Part shown: piece by piece, positions 26,243 to 34,735 of the stretch
Position numbering within the stretch: the first letter of the stretch is position 1
Layout of the letters: every line of letters starts with the position of its first letter
Assembly (NCBI GenBank): GCA_020073145.1
Contig: JAIQFS010000028.1
Coordinates: forward strand, 1-64,000
Length of the DNA stretch: 64,000 nt
Direction of reading: 5' to 3'
DNA from: Terriglobia bacterium
Lineage (GTDB): Bacteria > Acidobacteriota > Terriglobia > Bryobacterales > Bryobacteraceae
Made by a program: the position numbers and the translations under genes
Notes under the pieces: model-generated
Database searches by the model: none
Told to the model about the DNA's origin: nothing
The model's input: the letters and a program-made list of their open reading frames with translations, nothing else

Positions 26243-27853
26243 CTACACGCCCCAGCAGTAGTCTTCGACGGCTTTTTCGATGGAGCTGTCGGTTTCGGTG
26301 AGACGCATCAGTTCGAGGCGGATGGCGTCGACCAGGGCTTTCCAACTGGCTTCGATGACGTTGTCGGAGACGCCGACGGTGGACCAGCTGCGGCGGTGGT
26401 CGGACCACTCGATGAGCACGCGGACCTGGGCGGCGGTGCCTTTGCGGGAATCGAGCACGCGGACTTTGTAATCGGTGAGGCGGACGTCGCCGATCTGCGG
26501 GTAGAGCTTGGAGAGACAGGTGCGCAAGCAGAGGTGCAGGGCATTGAAAGGGCCGTGGCCTTCCGCGGTGGCGGAATGGACGCCATCCTGCGCGCGCAGG
26601 GTTACCGTGGCGGTGGTGTGGGATGCCTCAGGGCCGCCGGCGCGGGTGGTGACTTCGTAGCTGTCCACGTCGAAGAAGTGCAGGCCGGGGCGGAGGGCGT
26701 CGCGCACCAGCAGCTCGAAGGTGCCTTCGGCGGCTTCGAGCTCGTAGCCCTCGTATTCCATCTGCTTGATGCGCTCGAGCAGGTCGCGGCGCGCGTCTTC
26801 GTCGAGACGGTCCGCGAGGCCGTGCTGTTTGAGCTTGTACATGATGTTGGCGCGGCCGGAGAGATCGCTGACCAGGACGCGCTGGCGGTTGCCGACCACT
26901 TCCGGCGAAACATGCTCGTAGGTGGCGGAATCCTTGAGCACGGCGCTGACGTGGACGCCGCCCTTGTGGGCGAAGGCGCTTTTGCCGACGAAGGGCTGGT
27001 CGCTGCGCAGCGGCAGGTTGGCTAGTTCGGCGATGAACTTGCAGACGGAGGACAGGCTGGCGAGTTTATCCGGGCCGACGGTGGTGTGGCCGGCCTTCAG
27101 CTCGAGGTTGGCGATGATCGAGGCGAGATTGGCGTTGCCGCAGCGTTCGCCATAGCCATTCATGCAGCCCTGGACGTGGGTGGCTCCGGCTTCGACAGCG
27201 GCGAGGGTGTTGGCGACGGCCAGATCGGAATCGTTGTGGGTGTGGATGCCGATGATGCCGTCGAAGCGCTTGCGCACTTCCGCGACTACTTCCTCGATGC
27301 GGCTGGTGAGGGTGCCGCCGTTGGTGTCGCACAGGCAGAGCACGCCAGCGCCGCCGTGGTGCGCGGCTTCGAGGGTCTTCAGCGCGAACTCGGGATTGGC
27401 GGCGTAGCCATCGAAGAAGTGCTCGGCGTCGTAGACCACTTCCTTGCCGTGGTCCTTGAGAAACTTCACGGTTTCGGAGATCAATTTGAGATTCTCTTCG
27501 AGCGTGATGCCGAGGGCGCGCTTGACGTGGAGGTCCCAGGTCTTGCCGAAGATGCAGACGACGGGCGTGCCGGCCTCGACCAGGGCGAGGACGTTGCGGT
27601 CCTCATGCACCGGGTTCTTGGCGAAGCGGGTGGCTCCAAAAGCCGTGAGGCGGGTGTGCTTCAACTGCAATTCGCGGGCGCGGCTGAAGAACTCCTTGTC
27701 CTTGGGGTTGGAGCCGGGCCAGCCGCCTTCGACGTAGTCGATGCCGAGCTCGTCCAGTTTCTGCGTAATGATGAGCTTGTCATCCACGGAGAAAGAGACG
27801 GCCTCGCCCTGCGTGCCGTCCCGGAGAGTGGTATCGAACGTGAAGATCTTCAT
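26243..27853 (-). CDS. cimA: (R)-citramalate synthase
   Basis: This enzyme condenses pyruvate and acetyl-CoA to citramalate, the threonine-independent entry to isoleucine. The 536-residue protein begins KIFTFDTTLRDGTQGEAVSF (metal and substrate site), has the GIHTHNDSDLAVANTLAAVE and VQGCMNGYGERCGNANL motifs, and a C-terminal LeuA dimerisation/allosteric domain. The EGGWPGSNPKD motif marks the TIGR00977-type citramalate synthases rather than LeuA. It is last in the ilvB-ilvN-ilvC-cimA operon. Confidence 0.93.
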   Translation of the reverse strand: MKIFTFDTTLRDGTQGEAVSFSVDDKLIITQKLDELGIDYVEGGWPGSNPKDKEFFSRARELQLKHTRLTAFGATRFAKNPVHEDRNVLALVEAGTPVVCIFGKTWDLHVKRALGITLEENLKLISETVKFLKDHGKEVVYDAEHFFDGYAANPEFALKTLEAAHHGGAGVLCLCDTNGGTLTSRIEEVVAEVRKRFDGIIGIHTHNDSDLAVANTLAAVEAGATHVQGCMNGYGERCGNANLASIIANLELKAGHTTVGPDKLASLSSVCKFIAELANLPLRSDQPFVGKSAFAHKGGVHVSAVLKDSATYEHVSPEVVGNRQRVLVSDLSGRANIMYKLKQHGLADRLDEDARRDLLERIKQMEYEGYELEAAEGTFELLVRDALRPGLHFFDVDSYEVTTRAGGPEASHTTATVTLRAQDGVHSATAEGHGPFNALHLCLRTCLSKLYPQIGDVRLTDYKVRVLDSRKGTAAQVRVLIEWSDHRRSWSTVGVSDNVIEASWKALVDAIRLELMRLTETDSSIEKAVEDYCWGV

Positions 27854-27910
27854 AAGTTATCCAGAGGCCCCCGCCCTTACGGGCGGGGCTGAAACTGCTC
27901 GCTGAAACGG

Positions 27911-28951
27911 TTACTTCTTGGCTGCCAGTACGGTGTCTTGCGGGACGCCCACTTCCTTTTTCTTTTTGAGGAAGGTCATCATTTCGCGCAGCTCGCGGCC
28001 GACCTGCTCGATTTTGAGGTTGTGGCCTTTCTCGCGCATGGCCAGGAAATTCTTGCGGCCGGTTTTGTTTTCCTCAATCCACTGGCGGGCGAATTCGCCG
28101 GACTGGATTTCCGAAAGGATCTTCTTCATTTCGGCGCGGGTCTGGTCGTTGATGATGCGCGGGCCGCGGGTGTAGTCGCCGTACTCGGCGGTGTCGGAGA
28201 CGGAGTAGCGCATGTAGCTGAGGCCGCCTTCGTAGATGAGGTCGACGATCAGTTTGACTTCGTGGAGGCACTCGAAATACGCGATTTCGGGGGCATAGCC
28301 CGCCTCGACCAGGGTGTCGAAGCCAGCACGGATCAACTCGCTGACGCCGCCGCACAGCACCGACTGCTCGCCGAACAGGTCGCTTTCGGTTTCTTCGCGG
28401 AAATTGGTCTCGATGACGCCGGCCTTGAGGCAGCCGAGCGCCAGAGCGTAGGCCAGCGCGTTCTCGAGCGCTCTTCCGGAAGCATTTTGATGGACGGCGA
28501 CCAGCGCGGGGACGCCCACGCCTTCGACGTACAACTCACGGACGCGATGGCCGGGCGCCTTGGGCGCGATCATGGACACATCGACGTTGGCCGGAGGGGC
28601 GATCTGTTTGAAGTGAATATTGAAGCCGTGGGCAAACATCAAGGTCTTGCCGGCGGTCATGTGGGGGGCAATGTCCTTGCTGTAAATGTCGCCCTGCAGA
28701 TGGTCGTGCACCAGGACCATGACGACGTCGGCGGCTTTGGCGGCGTCGGCGGTGTTCATGACCTTGAGGCCGGAGGCTTCGGCTTTGGCCTGGGACTTAC
28801 TGCCGGGGTAGAGGCCGACGATCACGTCGACCCCCGAATCGCGCAGGTTGAGCGCGTGCGCGTGGCCCTGGCTTCCATATCCGATGATGGCGACGGTGCG
28901 CCCTTTCAAGTTGTCCAGATTTCCGTCTTTTTCGTAATAGCGTTTCGGCAT
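27911..28951 (-). CDS. ilvC: Ketol-acid reductoisomerase
   Basis: I start at the ATG at 28951, which has GGAG upstream; the frame is open to a TTG at 28963 that would absorb this site. The 346-residue class I enzyme has the Rossmann NADPH loop [19 protein letters not shown], the [11 protein letters not shown] segment, PKAPGH, and the metal-binding C-terminal knotted domain ([35 protein letters not shown]). Second common step of Ile and Val synthesis. Confidence 0.96.
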   Translation of the reverse strand: MPKRYYEKDGNLDNLKGRTVAIIGYGSQGHAHALNLRDSGVDVIVGLYPGSKSQAKAEASGLKVMNTADAAKAADVVMVLVHDHLQGDIYSKDIAPHMTAGKTLMFAHGFNIHFKQIAPPANVDVSMIAPKAPGHRVRELYVEGVGVPALVAVHQNASGRALENALAYALALGCLKAGVIETNFREETESDLFGEQSVLCGGVSELIRAGFDTLVEAGYAPEIAYFECLHEVKLIVDLIYEGGLSYMRYSVSDTAEYGDYTRGPRIINDQTRAEMKKILSEIQSGEFARQWIEENKTGRKNFLAMREKGHNLKIEQVGRELREMMTFLKKKKEVGVPQDTVLAAKK

Positions 28952-28989
28952 CTCTCGCTCCAATAAGGCTCCGGCCTAACGGCCAGGGC

Positions 28990-29532
28990 TCAATGAACTT
29001 TCTCCTCCACAGCGGCGCCGGCCTTGGTAGGCACGGGGGGCTGCAGGCGCAACTTTTTGTTTTCGAGGCCAATGGCCAGGGCACCCGAACGAGTCACTTC
29101 GATATCGCCGTAGCTGCGCATGACGTCGACGAACTCGTTGAGCTTTTCGGGATCACCGGTGACTTCGATGGCGAAGCCCTCGGTGGAGGAATCGACCACG
29201 CGGCCGGCGAAGATCTCGGCTTCTTTCAGGACGGCCTGGCGCGATTCCTGGGTGGTGCGGACCCGGACCAGAACCAATTCGCGAATCACGGCCGGGGAAT
29301 CGGTGAGGTCGGTGGCCTGCAGCACGTTGATGAGCTTATTCATCTGCTTGATGACCTGCTGGCGCAAGGCGGAATCGACCTCGACCGCGATGGTCATGCG
29401 GGACAGCTCGGGATCGAGCGTGCGGGCGACGGTGAGGCTTTCGATGTTGTAGCCGCGCTGGCTGAGCAGGCCGGTGACGCGCATGAGGGCGCCGGGCTTG
29501 TTTTCGAGCAATAAAGAAATGATTTGCAGCAT
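28990..29532 (-). CDS. ilvN: Acetolactate synthase small (regulatory) subunit
   Basis: The ATG at 29532 begins MLQIISLLLENKPGALMRVT, the ACT domain that binds valine, followed by SQRGYNIESLTVARTLDPEL. A C-terminal AHAS-regulatory domain follows (EIFAGRVVDSSTEGFAIEVT, LNEFVDVMRSYGDIEVTRSG). It is 180 residues. It starts one base after the ilvB stop, so translation is probably coupled to ilvB. Confidence 0.95.
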   Translation of the reverse strand: MLQIISLLLENKPGALMRVTGLLSQRGYNIESLTVARTLDPELSRMTIAVEVDSALRQQVIKQMNKLINVLQATDLTDSPAVIRELVLVRVRTTQESRQAVLKEAEIFAGRVVDSSTEGFAIEVTGDPEKLNEFVDVMRSYGDIEVTRSGALAIGLENKKLRLQPPVPTKAGAAVEEKVH

Positions 29533-29533
29533 G

Positions 29534-31247
29534 TTATTTCGCGGCCTCGACCACGGGTTGCGGCGGCCCGAGCACCATCTCGTTGATGGCGCCGCCGGCG
29601 GGCACCATGGGATAAACGCACTCGGCCGGAGAAACGCGAACATTGAGCAGGTACGGACCGGGCTCGTTGACGGCCGTTTCGAGCGCCTCGGCGAGTTGTG
29701 ACGGTTTGTCAATGGTGCGGCCTTTGAAGCCGTAGGCCCCGGCGAGCTTCTCGGCATCGGGGAAGCAATCGAGGGTGACGGAGCTGAGGCGGTTATTGTA
29801 GAACAGCTCCTGCCACTGGCGGACCATGCCGAGGTAGCCGTTATTCATGACGATGATTTTGACGGGCAGTCCATAGCTGGCGACGGTGGCGAGCTCGGGG
29901 ATGGACATCTGAAAGCCGCCGTCGCCGACGATGGCGAAGACGAGCTTGTCGGGGTGAGCGAATTGCGCGCCGATGGCGGCGGGGAGGCCGAAGCCCATGG
30001 AACCCAGGCCGCCGGAGTTGAGCCACAGCCGCGGCTCGCTAAACCGGATGAGCTGGGCGGCCCACATCTGGTGCTGGCCGACGTCGGAGGCGACGATGGC
30101 ACGGCCCTGGGAGAGGCGATCGATTTCGGCCATCAGGTGCTGCGGCTTGATCTCCGAATCGGAGGTGACGGGCTGCAGGGGATGCTCCTGTTTCCAGCGG
30201 CGGATCTGGTCCCACCAGGCGCGGCGGGCGGCTTCCAGCTTGGGCTCGACGGGGGTCGTGGTTTCGGCGAGCGTCTGATTCAGACGGATCAGGACGCGCT
30301 TCACGTCGCCGACGATGGGGACTTCGGGGGCGCGGATCTTGCCGATCTCCGCGGGATCGATATCGACGTGGATGACCTTGGCGTGGGGGGCGAAGGCGGC
30401 CAGGCGGCCGGTGACGCGGTCGTCGAAGCGGACGCCGAGGGCGATCAGCAGGTCGGCGTTCGACATGGCCATGTTGGCGGCGTAGCTGCCGTGCATGCCG
30501 GGCATGCTGATGAAGTTGGGGTGGGCCGACGACAGAGAGCCGAGGCCCATGAGGGTGGTGACGGCGGGGGCGCCGATGCGCTCGACGAACTCGCGGAGTT
30601 CCGGGGCCGCACCGGCGGCCACGATGCCGCCGATCGGACTGCTCGATGAGCTGGAGGGCGCGACGGATCTGTCCGGAGTGGCCTTCGGTGGGGACCTTGT
30701 AGCCCGGCAGATGGATGGCGGTCACGTGCTGGTAGTGGCCTTGGGCCTGGAAGACGTCTTTGGGAATGTCGACCAGCACGGGTCCCGGGCGGCCGCTGGA
30801 GGCGACATAGAAGGCCTCGTGGACGATCTGCGGCAGGTCTTCGAGGGTCTTGACCAGGTAGTTGTGTTTGGTGCAGGAGCGCGTGATGCCGAAGGTGTCG
30901 GCTTCCTGAAAGGCGTCGCTGCCGATGAGCTTGGTAGAGACCTGGCCGGTGATGGCGACGATGGGAATGGAATCCATCATGGCGTCGACCAGGCCGGTGG
31001 TGAGGTTGGTGGCGCCGGGGCCGGAGGTGGCGCAGCAAACGCCGACTTTGCCGGTGGCGCGGGCGTAGCCTTCGGCGGCGAAGGCGGCATTCTCCTCGTG
31101 GCGCACGAGCACGTGCCGGATGGGGTGGTCGTAGAGAACGTCATAGAGCGGCAGGGTGACGCCGCCCGGGTATCCGAACATGCAATCCACGCCTTCCCGG
31201 CTCAGACATTCGAGCAACATTCGCGCGCCGCTCATCAGCGTTGACAT
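29534..31247 (-). pseudogene. ilvB: Acetolactate synthase large subunit with a frameshift
   Basis: The N-terminal part (31247 to about 30640) has [18 protein letters not shown], the catalytic [17 protein letters not shown] and [12 protein letters not shown]. The C-terminal part (about 30637 to 29534), in another frame, has [15 protein letters not shown], the ThDP-binding GDGGFQMSIPELATVASYGL and NNGYLGMVRQWQELFY. At 30630-30645 the usual x-R-P-V-I-x-x-G-G-G stretch is missing about five residues and the frame shifts. The two halves otherwise cover a full enzyme (~570 aa). Either a real null allele or a sequence error; no other large subunit is in the window. Confidence 0.85.
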
Positions 31248-31283
31248 AGGTTCAAATCCTCACAAAAAACGTTGCACCAAACG

Positions 31284-31323
31284 AAAAAGGCCATCAGGCG
31301 GGCTGCTTACCCCGCTGATGGCC
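31284..31323 (-). terminator. Intrinsic terminator arm of the ilv attenuator
   Basis: Read on the minus strand, GGCCATCAG (31323-31315) pairs with CTGATGGCC (31297-31289). After one bulged C the stem extends by four G-C pairs, with an 8-9-base loop and five T's immediately after (complement of 31284-31288). It lies between the leader peptide and the ilvB start at 31247. Confidence 0.9.
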
Positions 31324-31357
31324 TGGGAACTCCGTTCCGGGCTGGCCTCAAGCGGGG
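31284..31357 (-). promoter_or_regulatory. Ile/Val transcription attenuator of the ilv operon (alternative hairpins)
   Basis: On the minus strand three segments can pair in two ways. Segment 2 (complement of 31344-31357; CCCCGCTTGAGGCC) contains the leader peptide stop codon. Segment 3 (31310-31323; GGCCATCAGCGGGG) can pair with segment 2 (7+4 pairs, antiterminator) or with segment 4 (31289-31302) as a terminator. A ribosome finishing the leader would cover segment 2 and favour termination; one stalled at the Ile/Val codons just upstream would leave it free and favour read-through. This is the geometry of classical amino acid attenuators. Confidence 0.85.
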
Positions 31358-31434
31358 CCGGCTACGATGACTACGATAATAATGCCTACAGGAATCGCGG
31401 ACAGGGGAAGCCGAGCTGGGGAACCGTGGACCAT
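31348..31434 (-). CDS. Attenuator leader peptide rich in Ile and Val
   Basis: The 28-codon ORF opens at ATG (31434) and ends TGA (31348). Residues 18-24 are a run of seven branched-chain residues, IIIVVIV, just four codons before the stop; Ile14 and Val16 and two Leu add to it. Three of the four Val codons in the run are GTA, which is scarce in the surrounding GC-rich genes. The run, its distance to the stop, and the terminator beyond identify it as a leader peptide sensing charged tRNA-Ile and tRNA-Val. A clear Shine-Dalgarno is not seen beyond AGAG. Confidence 0.87.
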   Translation of the reverse strand: MVHGSPARLPLSAIPVGIIIVVIVAGPA

Positions 31435-31449
31435 CGGGAACTCTGTACG

Positions 31450-31478
31450 AGTGTAGCTGACAAGTATTTCAAATGCAA
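31450..31478 (-). promoter_or_regulatory. Sigma-70-type promoter for the ilv leader and operon
   Basis: On the minus strand TTGCAT (31478-31473), a 17-base spacer and TACACT (31455-31450) form a good housekeeping promoter. The predicted start site falls some 7 bases on, about 10 bases before the leader peptide ATG at 31434, so the leader is very short upstream of the peptide, as expected for an attenuator. Confidence 0.75.
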
Positions 31479-31580
31479 GTAGAGGGCAGTATAAATTCGG
31501 TTTATGTTGGCATTTGCCGCCAGGCGGAAAGTGGAACGCCGATTGCAACTTTTCGGGAGGACCAACGAGGAGGTTTCCGG

Positions 31581-32261
31581 ATGCGGATAACGACAATGGT
31601 ATTGCTTCTCTCAGTTTCCTTGCTAGCCGCGGGCAAAGAAAAAGATGCTGCCCTCCGGCTGGATGATGCGGCGACGGTGTTCTCGGAGATTATGGCGACA
31701 CCCGACAAGGGGATTCCGCAGGATCTTCTGGAAAAAGCGCATTGCATGGTGATTGTGCCGGGGTTGAAGAAAGGCGCATTCATCGTGGGCGGCAAGTATG
31801 GGAAGGGGTTCGTGACATGCCGCAAAGACGGCGCGGCTGGATGGTCGGCGCCCGGAGCGGTGCGCGTGGAAGGCGGGAGTGTGGGCTTCCAGATCGGCGG
31901 ATCGGAAAGCGACGTGATCCTGCTGGTGATGAACGAGCGTGGCGCCCAACGGCTGTTGTCGAGCCAGTTCACGCTGGGCGGCGAAGGCGAAGTAGCGGCC
32001 GGTCCGGTGGGCCGGGATGCGACCGCACAGACCGACGCCAAGTTCACCGCTGAAATTCTTTCCTGGTCTCGATCGCGGGGCGTATTTGCCGGTCTGTCCT
32101 TACAGGGCGCCACGCTCCGGCAAGATTTGGACGATAACGAAGATCTGTACGGCAAGAAGTTGGAGAACCGGGAAATTATTGAAGGCAAGGTCCGGCCGCC
32201 GGCGGCCGCTCACCACCTTTTGGAACTGCTCGACAAATACTCGCCCAAAGAGCGAGAGTAA
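31581..32261 (+). CDS. SYLF/Ysc84-domain lipid-binding protein
   Basis: The ATG at 31581 follows GAGGAGG and begins a signal peptide (MRITTMVLLLSVSLLAAG); 226 residues. The mature part is a SYLF domain: VFSEIMATPDKGIPQDLLEK, AHCMVIVPGLKKGAFIVGGK, YGKGFVTCRKD, then GGSVGFQIGGSESDVILLVM, and RGVFAGLSLQGATLRQD. SYLF proteins bind phosphoinositides in eukaryotes; bacterial members are periplasmic with unclear roles. It diverges from the ilv operon. Confidence 0.88.
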   Translation: MRITTMVLLLSVSLLAAGKEKDAALRLDDAATVFSEIMATPDKGIPQDLLEKAHCMVIVPGLKKGAFIVGGKYGKGFVTCRKDGAAGWSAPGAVRVEGGSVGFQIGGSESDVILLVMNERGAQRLLSSQFTLGGEGEVAAGPVGRDATAQTDAKFTAEILSWSRSRGVFAGLSLQGATLRQDLDDNEDLYGKKLENREIIEGKVRPPAAAHHLLELLDKYSPKERE

Positions 32262-32294
32262 AAAGCCGAACGCCCCATTTAAGGAGATACTGCC

Positions 32295-32444
32295 ATGTTG
32301 TGGACAATTTTTGTCGTGCTGTTGATCTTGTGGGCACTGGGGATGGTGACGTCGTTCACGCTGTACGGGTACATTCACCTGCTGCTGGTCATCGCAGTGG
32401 TGGTTCTACTGATTCGGCTGATCCAAGGCAGAAGAGTCATCTGA
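32295..32444 (+). CDS. Small two-helix membrane protein (lmo0937/DUF5670 type)
   Basis: A 49-residue protein with AAGGAGAT five to six bases before ATG. It reads MLWTIFVVLLILWALGMVTS, a short GYIHL turn, LLVIAVVVLLIRLIQGR and a basic tail. The L-W-x-I-x-x-x-L-x-x-L-W-x-L-G-x-x-x-x-x-x-x-G-x-x-H-x-L-L pattern is that of the lmo0937 family. These are stress-linked tiny inner-membrane proteins of unknown role. It follows the SYLF gene by 33 bases and is probably cotranscribed with it. Confidence 0.8.
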   Translation: MLWTIFVVLLILWALGMVTSFTLYGYIHLLLVIAVVVLLIRLIQGRRVI

Positions 32445-32500
32445 CTCGGCCCGGCGCCGGGCGGCTCCGGGTTGCAGGGAGCCGCCGCGCCGGGCGAAAG

Positions 32501-32647
32501 TCAGGGCCTGCCGGTGGAGGTCTTCGGTTGGGTGTGTTCCTCTTCCCGCACAGACTTCACCCATTCATCCACTCTTCGTTGGGCCTCTTCCAGGGCCAGT
32601 CCGTAGCGCTGCTGCAGCTTGCCGATGAATGCTTCGCGCTGGCGCAC
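32501..32647 (-). pseudogene. CsbD-family C-terminal remnant
   Basis: A minus-strand frame reads VRQREAFIGKLQQRYGLALE then EAQRRVDEWVKSVREEE. This fits the second half of CsbD/YjbJ-type stress proteins (G-K-x-Q-x-R-Y-G-x-x-x-x-x-A-E-x-x-V-D-x-W). The N-terminal half is not found in any frame upstream; the next upstream in-frame codon set runs into a TAG. It is probably a truncated relic; expression from the GTG at 32647 cannot be excluded. Confidence 0.5.
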
Positions 32648-32882
32648 TCGCCGGAGGCGCGCGCAAGGATGGGAGGTGCAGGTGGTCTACCAAAGACCAA
32701 GTCGAACCGTAGCCTGATCAGGAGGTTCGTACGCAACGGCACGCGGGTCCAGGCTAGTCTCGCCGGAGAATTGTCGAAGGACAATCAATAAACTTTAATC
32801 TGGCGCGGGTCCCGCCCCAGGAAACGGGCGTTTGGCCCGCGGCGTCTTGTTGGGTGAGATCCGCACCGAAGGAAAAAACTGC

Positions 32883-33764
32883 ATGAGACTACGAGACGAA
32901 CGTGGAGCTGTACTAGCGGTTGTGGCGGCGATAGCCTGCGGGCTCCCGGCCTGGGCGCAAGGGCCGCCCTCGTTCGCGCCTGCCGAACTGGAGCGGCTGG
33001 TGTCGCCGATCGCCCTGTATCCCGATTCGCTGCTCACGGAAGTTCTGGCGGCGGCCACGTTCCCCGATCAGATTCCCGACGCGGCGCGGTGGGCCGACGA
33101 ACATCATTATCTGCGGGGGGATGAGCTGGCTCGCGCGATTGACGGGGATCGCCTGCCGTGGGATCCCAGCGTACAGGCGCTGCTGCCCTTTCCGTCGGTG
33201 CTGGAGCGGATGGCGTCGGATCTGAACTGGACGAGCGATCTGGGCAATGCCTTTCTGGCCGAGCAGCCGGAGGTGATGGACGCGGTGCAGAGGATGAGGC
33301 ACCGCGCCTGGGACTACGGGTATCTGCGGACCAGCCCGGAGGTGATTGTGCGCGACGGGCCGTTTATTGAAATCGTGCCGGCCGACCCGGCCTTTATTTG
33401 CGTGCCCGCGTACGACCCGGTCATCGTGTATGCCCGGCCGCGCCCCGGCTTCGTGGTGGGAGGGGCGATCCACTTCGGATTCGGAGTGACGATCGGGGCT
33501 GCATTCCGGCCGTGGGGTTGGGGCGTCAACCGGTTTGCGTGGAACTCACACACCGTGATCGTCAACAACGCGCCGTGGCGGCGGACCTGGGCCAACCGGC
33601 CGACGTACGTCCACCCCTACGAAGTGAGGCGTTATGCGCCGGAGCGGCGGGTGGAGAGCCACGAACTGCACGAGCGCAGCGCGCCCGAGCGGGAAGCGGC
33701 GCGGAACGGCCGGGAGCGAGTGGAAGAGCACGGGCGCGGGCGCGGCGAGGAACGGCGCCGATAG
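32883..33764 (+). CDS. Secreted DUF3300-family protein
   Basis: I start at 32883, where the signal peptide begins (MRLRDERGAVLAVVAAIACG). The DUF3300 core contains LVSPIALYPDSLLTEVLAAA, FPDQIPDAARWADEH, DPSVQALLPFPSVLERMASD and PAFICVPAYDPVIVY. A Gly/Trp-rich stretch and a highly charged Arg/Glu C-terminus (ERREAARNGRERVEEHGRGR-like, residues ~255-293) follow. Periplasmic or surface localisation is likely; function unknown. Confidence 0.85.
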   Translation: MRLRDERGAVLAVVAAIACGLPAWAQGPPSFAPAELERLVSPIALYPDSLLTEVLAAATFPDQIPDAARWADEHHYLRGDELARAIDGDRLPWDPSVQALLPFPSVLERMASDLNWTSDLGNAFLAEQPEVMDAVQRMRHRAWDYGYLRTSPEVIVRDGPFIEIVPADPAFICVPAYDPVIVYARPRPGFVVGGAIHFGFGVTIGAAFRPWGWGVNRFAWNSHTVIVNNAPWRRTWANRPTYVHPYEVRRYAPERRVESHELHERSAPEREAARNGRERVEEHGRGRGEERRR

Positions 33765-33808
33765 GAGCCGGGGGCGGGGGCAAGCGTATCGGCTGCCCCA
33801 GGGAACGG

Positions 33809-34726
33809 CTACGCCGAGCGGCTGGACTGCAGGATATCGCGGTGGTTGACCTTGGCCTTGAAGCCGGCCTTGACCAGGTTGTTGCGGATGGAGTCCGCGA
33901 TCATGACGGAGCGGTGCTGGCCGCCCGTGCAGCCGAAAGCGATGGTCAGATAGCTCTTGCCCTCGCGAATGTAGTGCGGGATCAGATAGACGAGCAGCTC
34001 GGAAATCCGGCCCATGAACTCGACGGTTTGCGGAAAGGAACGGATATAACGGGCCACGCCCGGGTTCTTGCCGGTGAGGTTCTTAAAGCGCGGGATGTAG
34101 TTCGGGTTGGGCAGGAAGCGGACGTCGAACACCAGGTCGCTATCGGCGGGCAAGCCGTAGCGATAGCCGAAGCTGGTGACATAAATGCGGATCGTGGATT
34201 CGCCGCGCTGGCCGACGAAGCGCTCACCGATGAACTCGCGCAGCTCGTGGACCGTAAACTTGGAAGTATTAATGATGAGGTCGGCGCGAGTGCGGATGGG
34301 GGCGAGGCGGGCGCGCTCGGCGCGGATGCTCTTGATGATGGAGCGGCCGCCCAGGGGATGAGGGCGGCGGGTCTCGCTGAAGCGGCGGACGAGCGCACCT
34401 TCGTCGGCTTCGAGAAAGACGAGCTGGGCGTCGACGGACTGGCGGATGCGGGAAAAAACCGCCGGAAACTGCTTGAAGCCGACGCCTTCGCGGATGTCGA
34501 CCACCAGGGCAGCGCCGCGGATGCTGGGGTTGTCGCGCGCCAGTTCGGCGAACTTGGGGATCAGCTCGACCGGCAGGTTGTCGACGGCATAGAAGCCCGA
34601 GTCCTCGAGTGCTTTCAGGACCGAGCCTTTACCGGATCCGCTGAGACCCGTAATGATCACCAGCTCCGGCTTTTGAATAGGCTCCGGCTCCGTGCTGCGG
34701 CCCGCAGCGGAGGTCTTACGCGCCAT
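33809..34726 (-). CDS. rapZ: RNase adapter / nucleotide-binding protein RapZ
   Basis: The 305-residue P-loop protein has Walker A GLSGSGKGSVLKALEDSGFY, the VDNLPVELIPKFAEL motif, FLEADEGALVRRFSETRRPH and the C-terminal FGCTGGQHRSV signature. In enterobacteria RapZ presents a small RNA to RNase E; elsewhere it senses cell-envelope precursors. It is the third gene of rpoN-hpf-rapZ, starting nine bases after hpf. Confidence 0.94.
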   Translation of the reverse strand: MARKTSAAGRSTEPEPIQKPELVIITGLSGSGKGSVLKALEDSGFYAVDNLPVELIPKFAELARDNPSIRGAALVVDIREGVGFKQFPAVFSRIRQSVDAQLVFLEADEGALVRRFSETRRPHPLGGRSIIKSIRAERARLAPIRTRADLIINTSKFTVHELREFIGERFVGQRGESTIRIYVTSFGYRYGLPADSDLVFDVRFLPNPNYIPRFKNLTGKNPGVARYIRSFPQTVEFMGRISELLVYLIPHYIREGKSYLTIAFGCTGGQHRSVMIADSIRNNLVKAGFKAKVNHRDILQSSRSA

Positions 34727-34735
34727 CGTTAAATT

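Noticed and set aside
27938-28966. 342-codon plus-strand frame antisense to ilvC
   Set aside because: Mirror frame of a conserved enzyme; Gly/Asp/Val-rich with no motif.
31261-31360. T-box or riboswitch upstream of ilvB
   Set aside because: No T-box consensus or specifier loop seen; the leader peptide with competing hairpins explains the region better.
33398-34732. 444-codon plus-strand frame running through DUF3300 and rapZ
   Set aside because: It is out of frame in the first and antisense to the second, and both real genes have clear domains.
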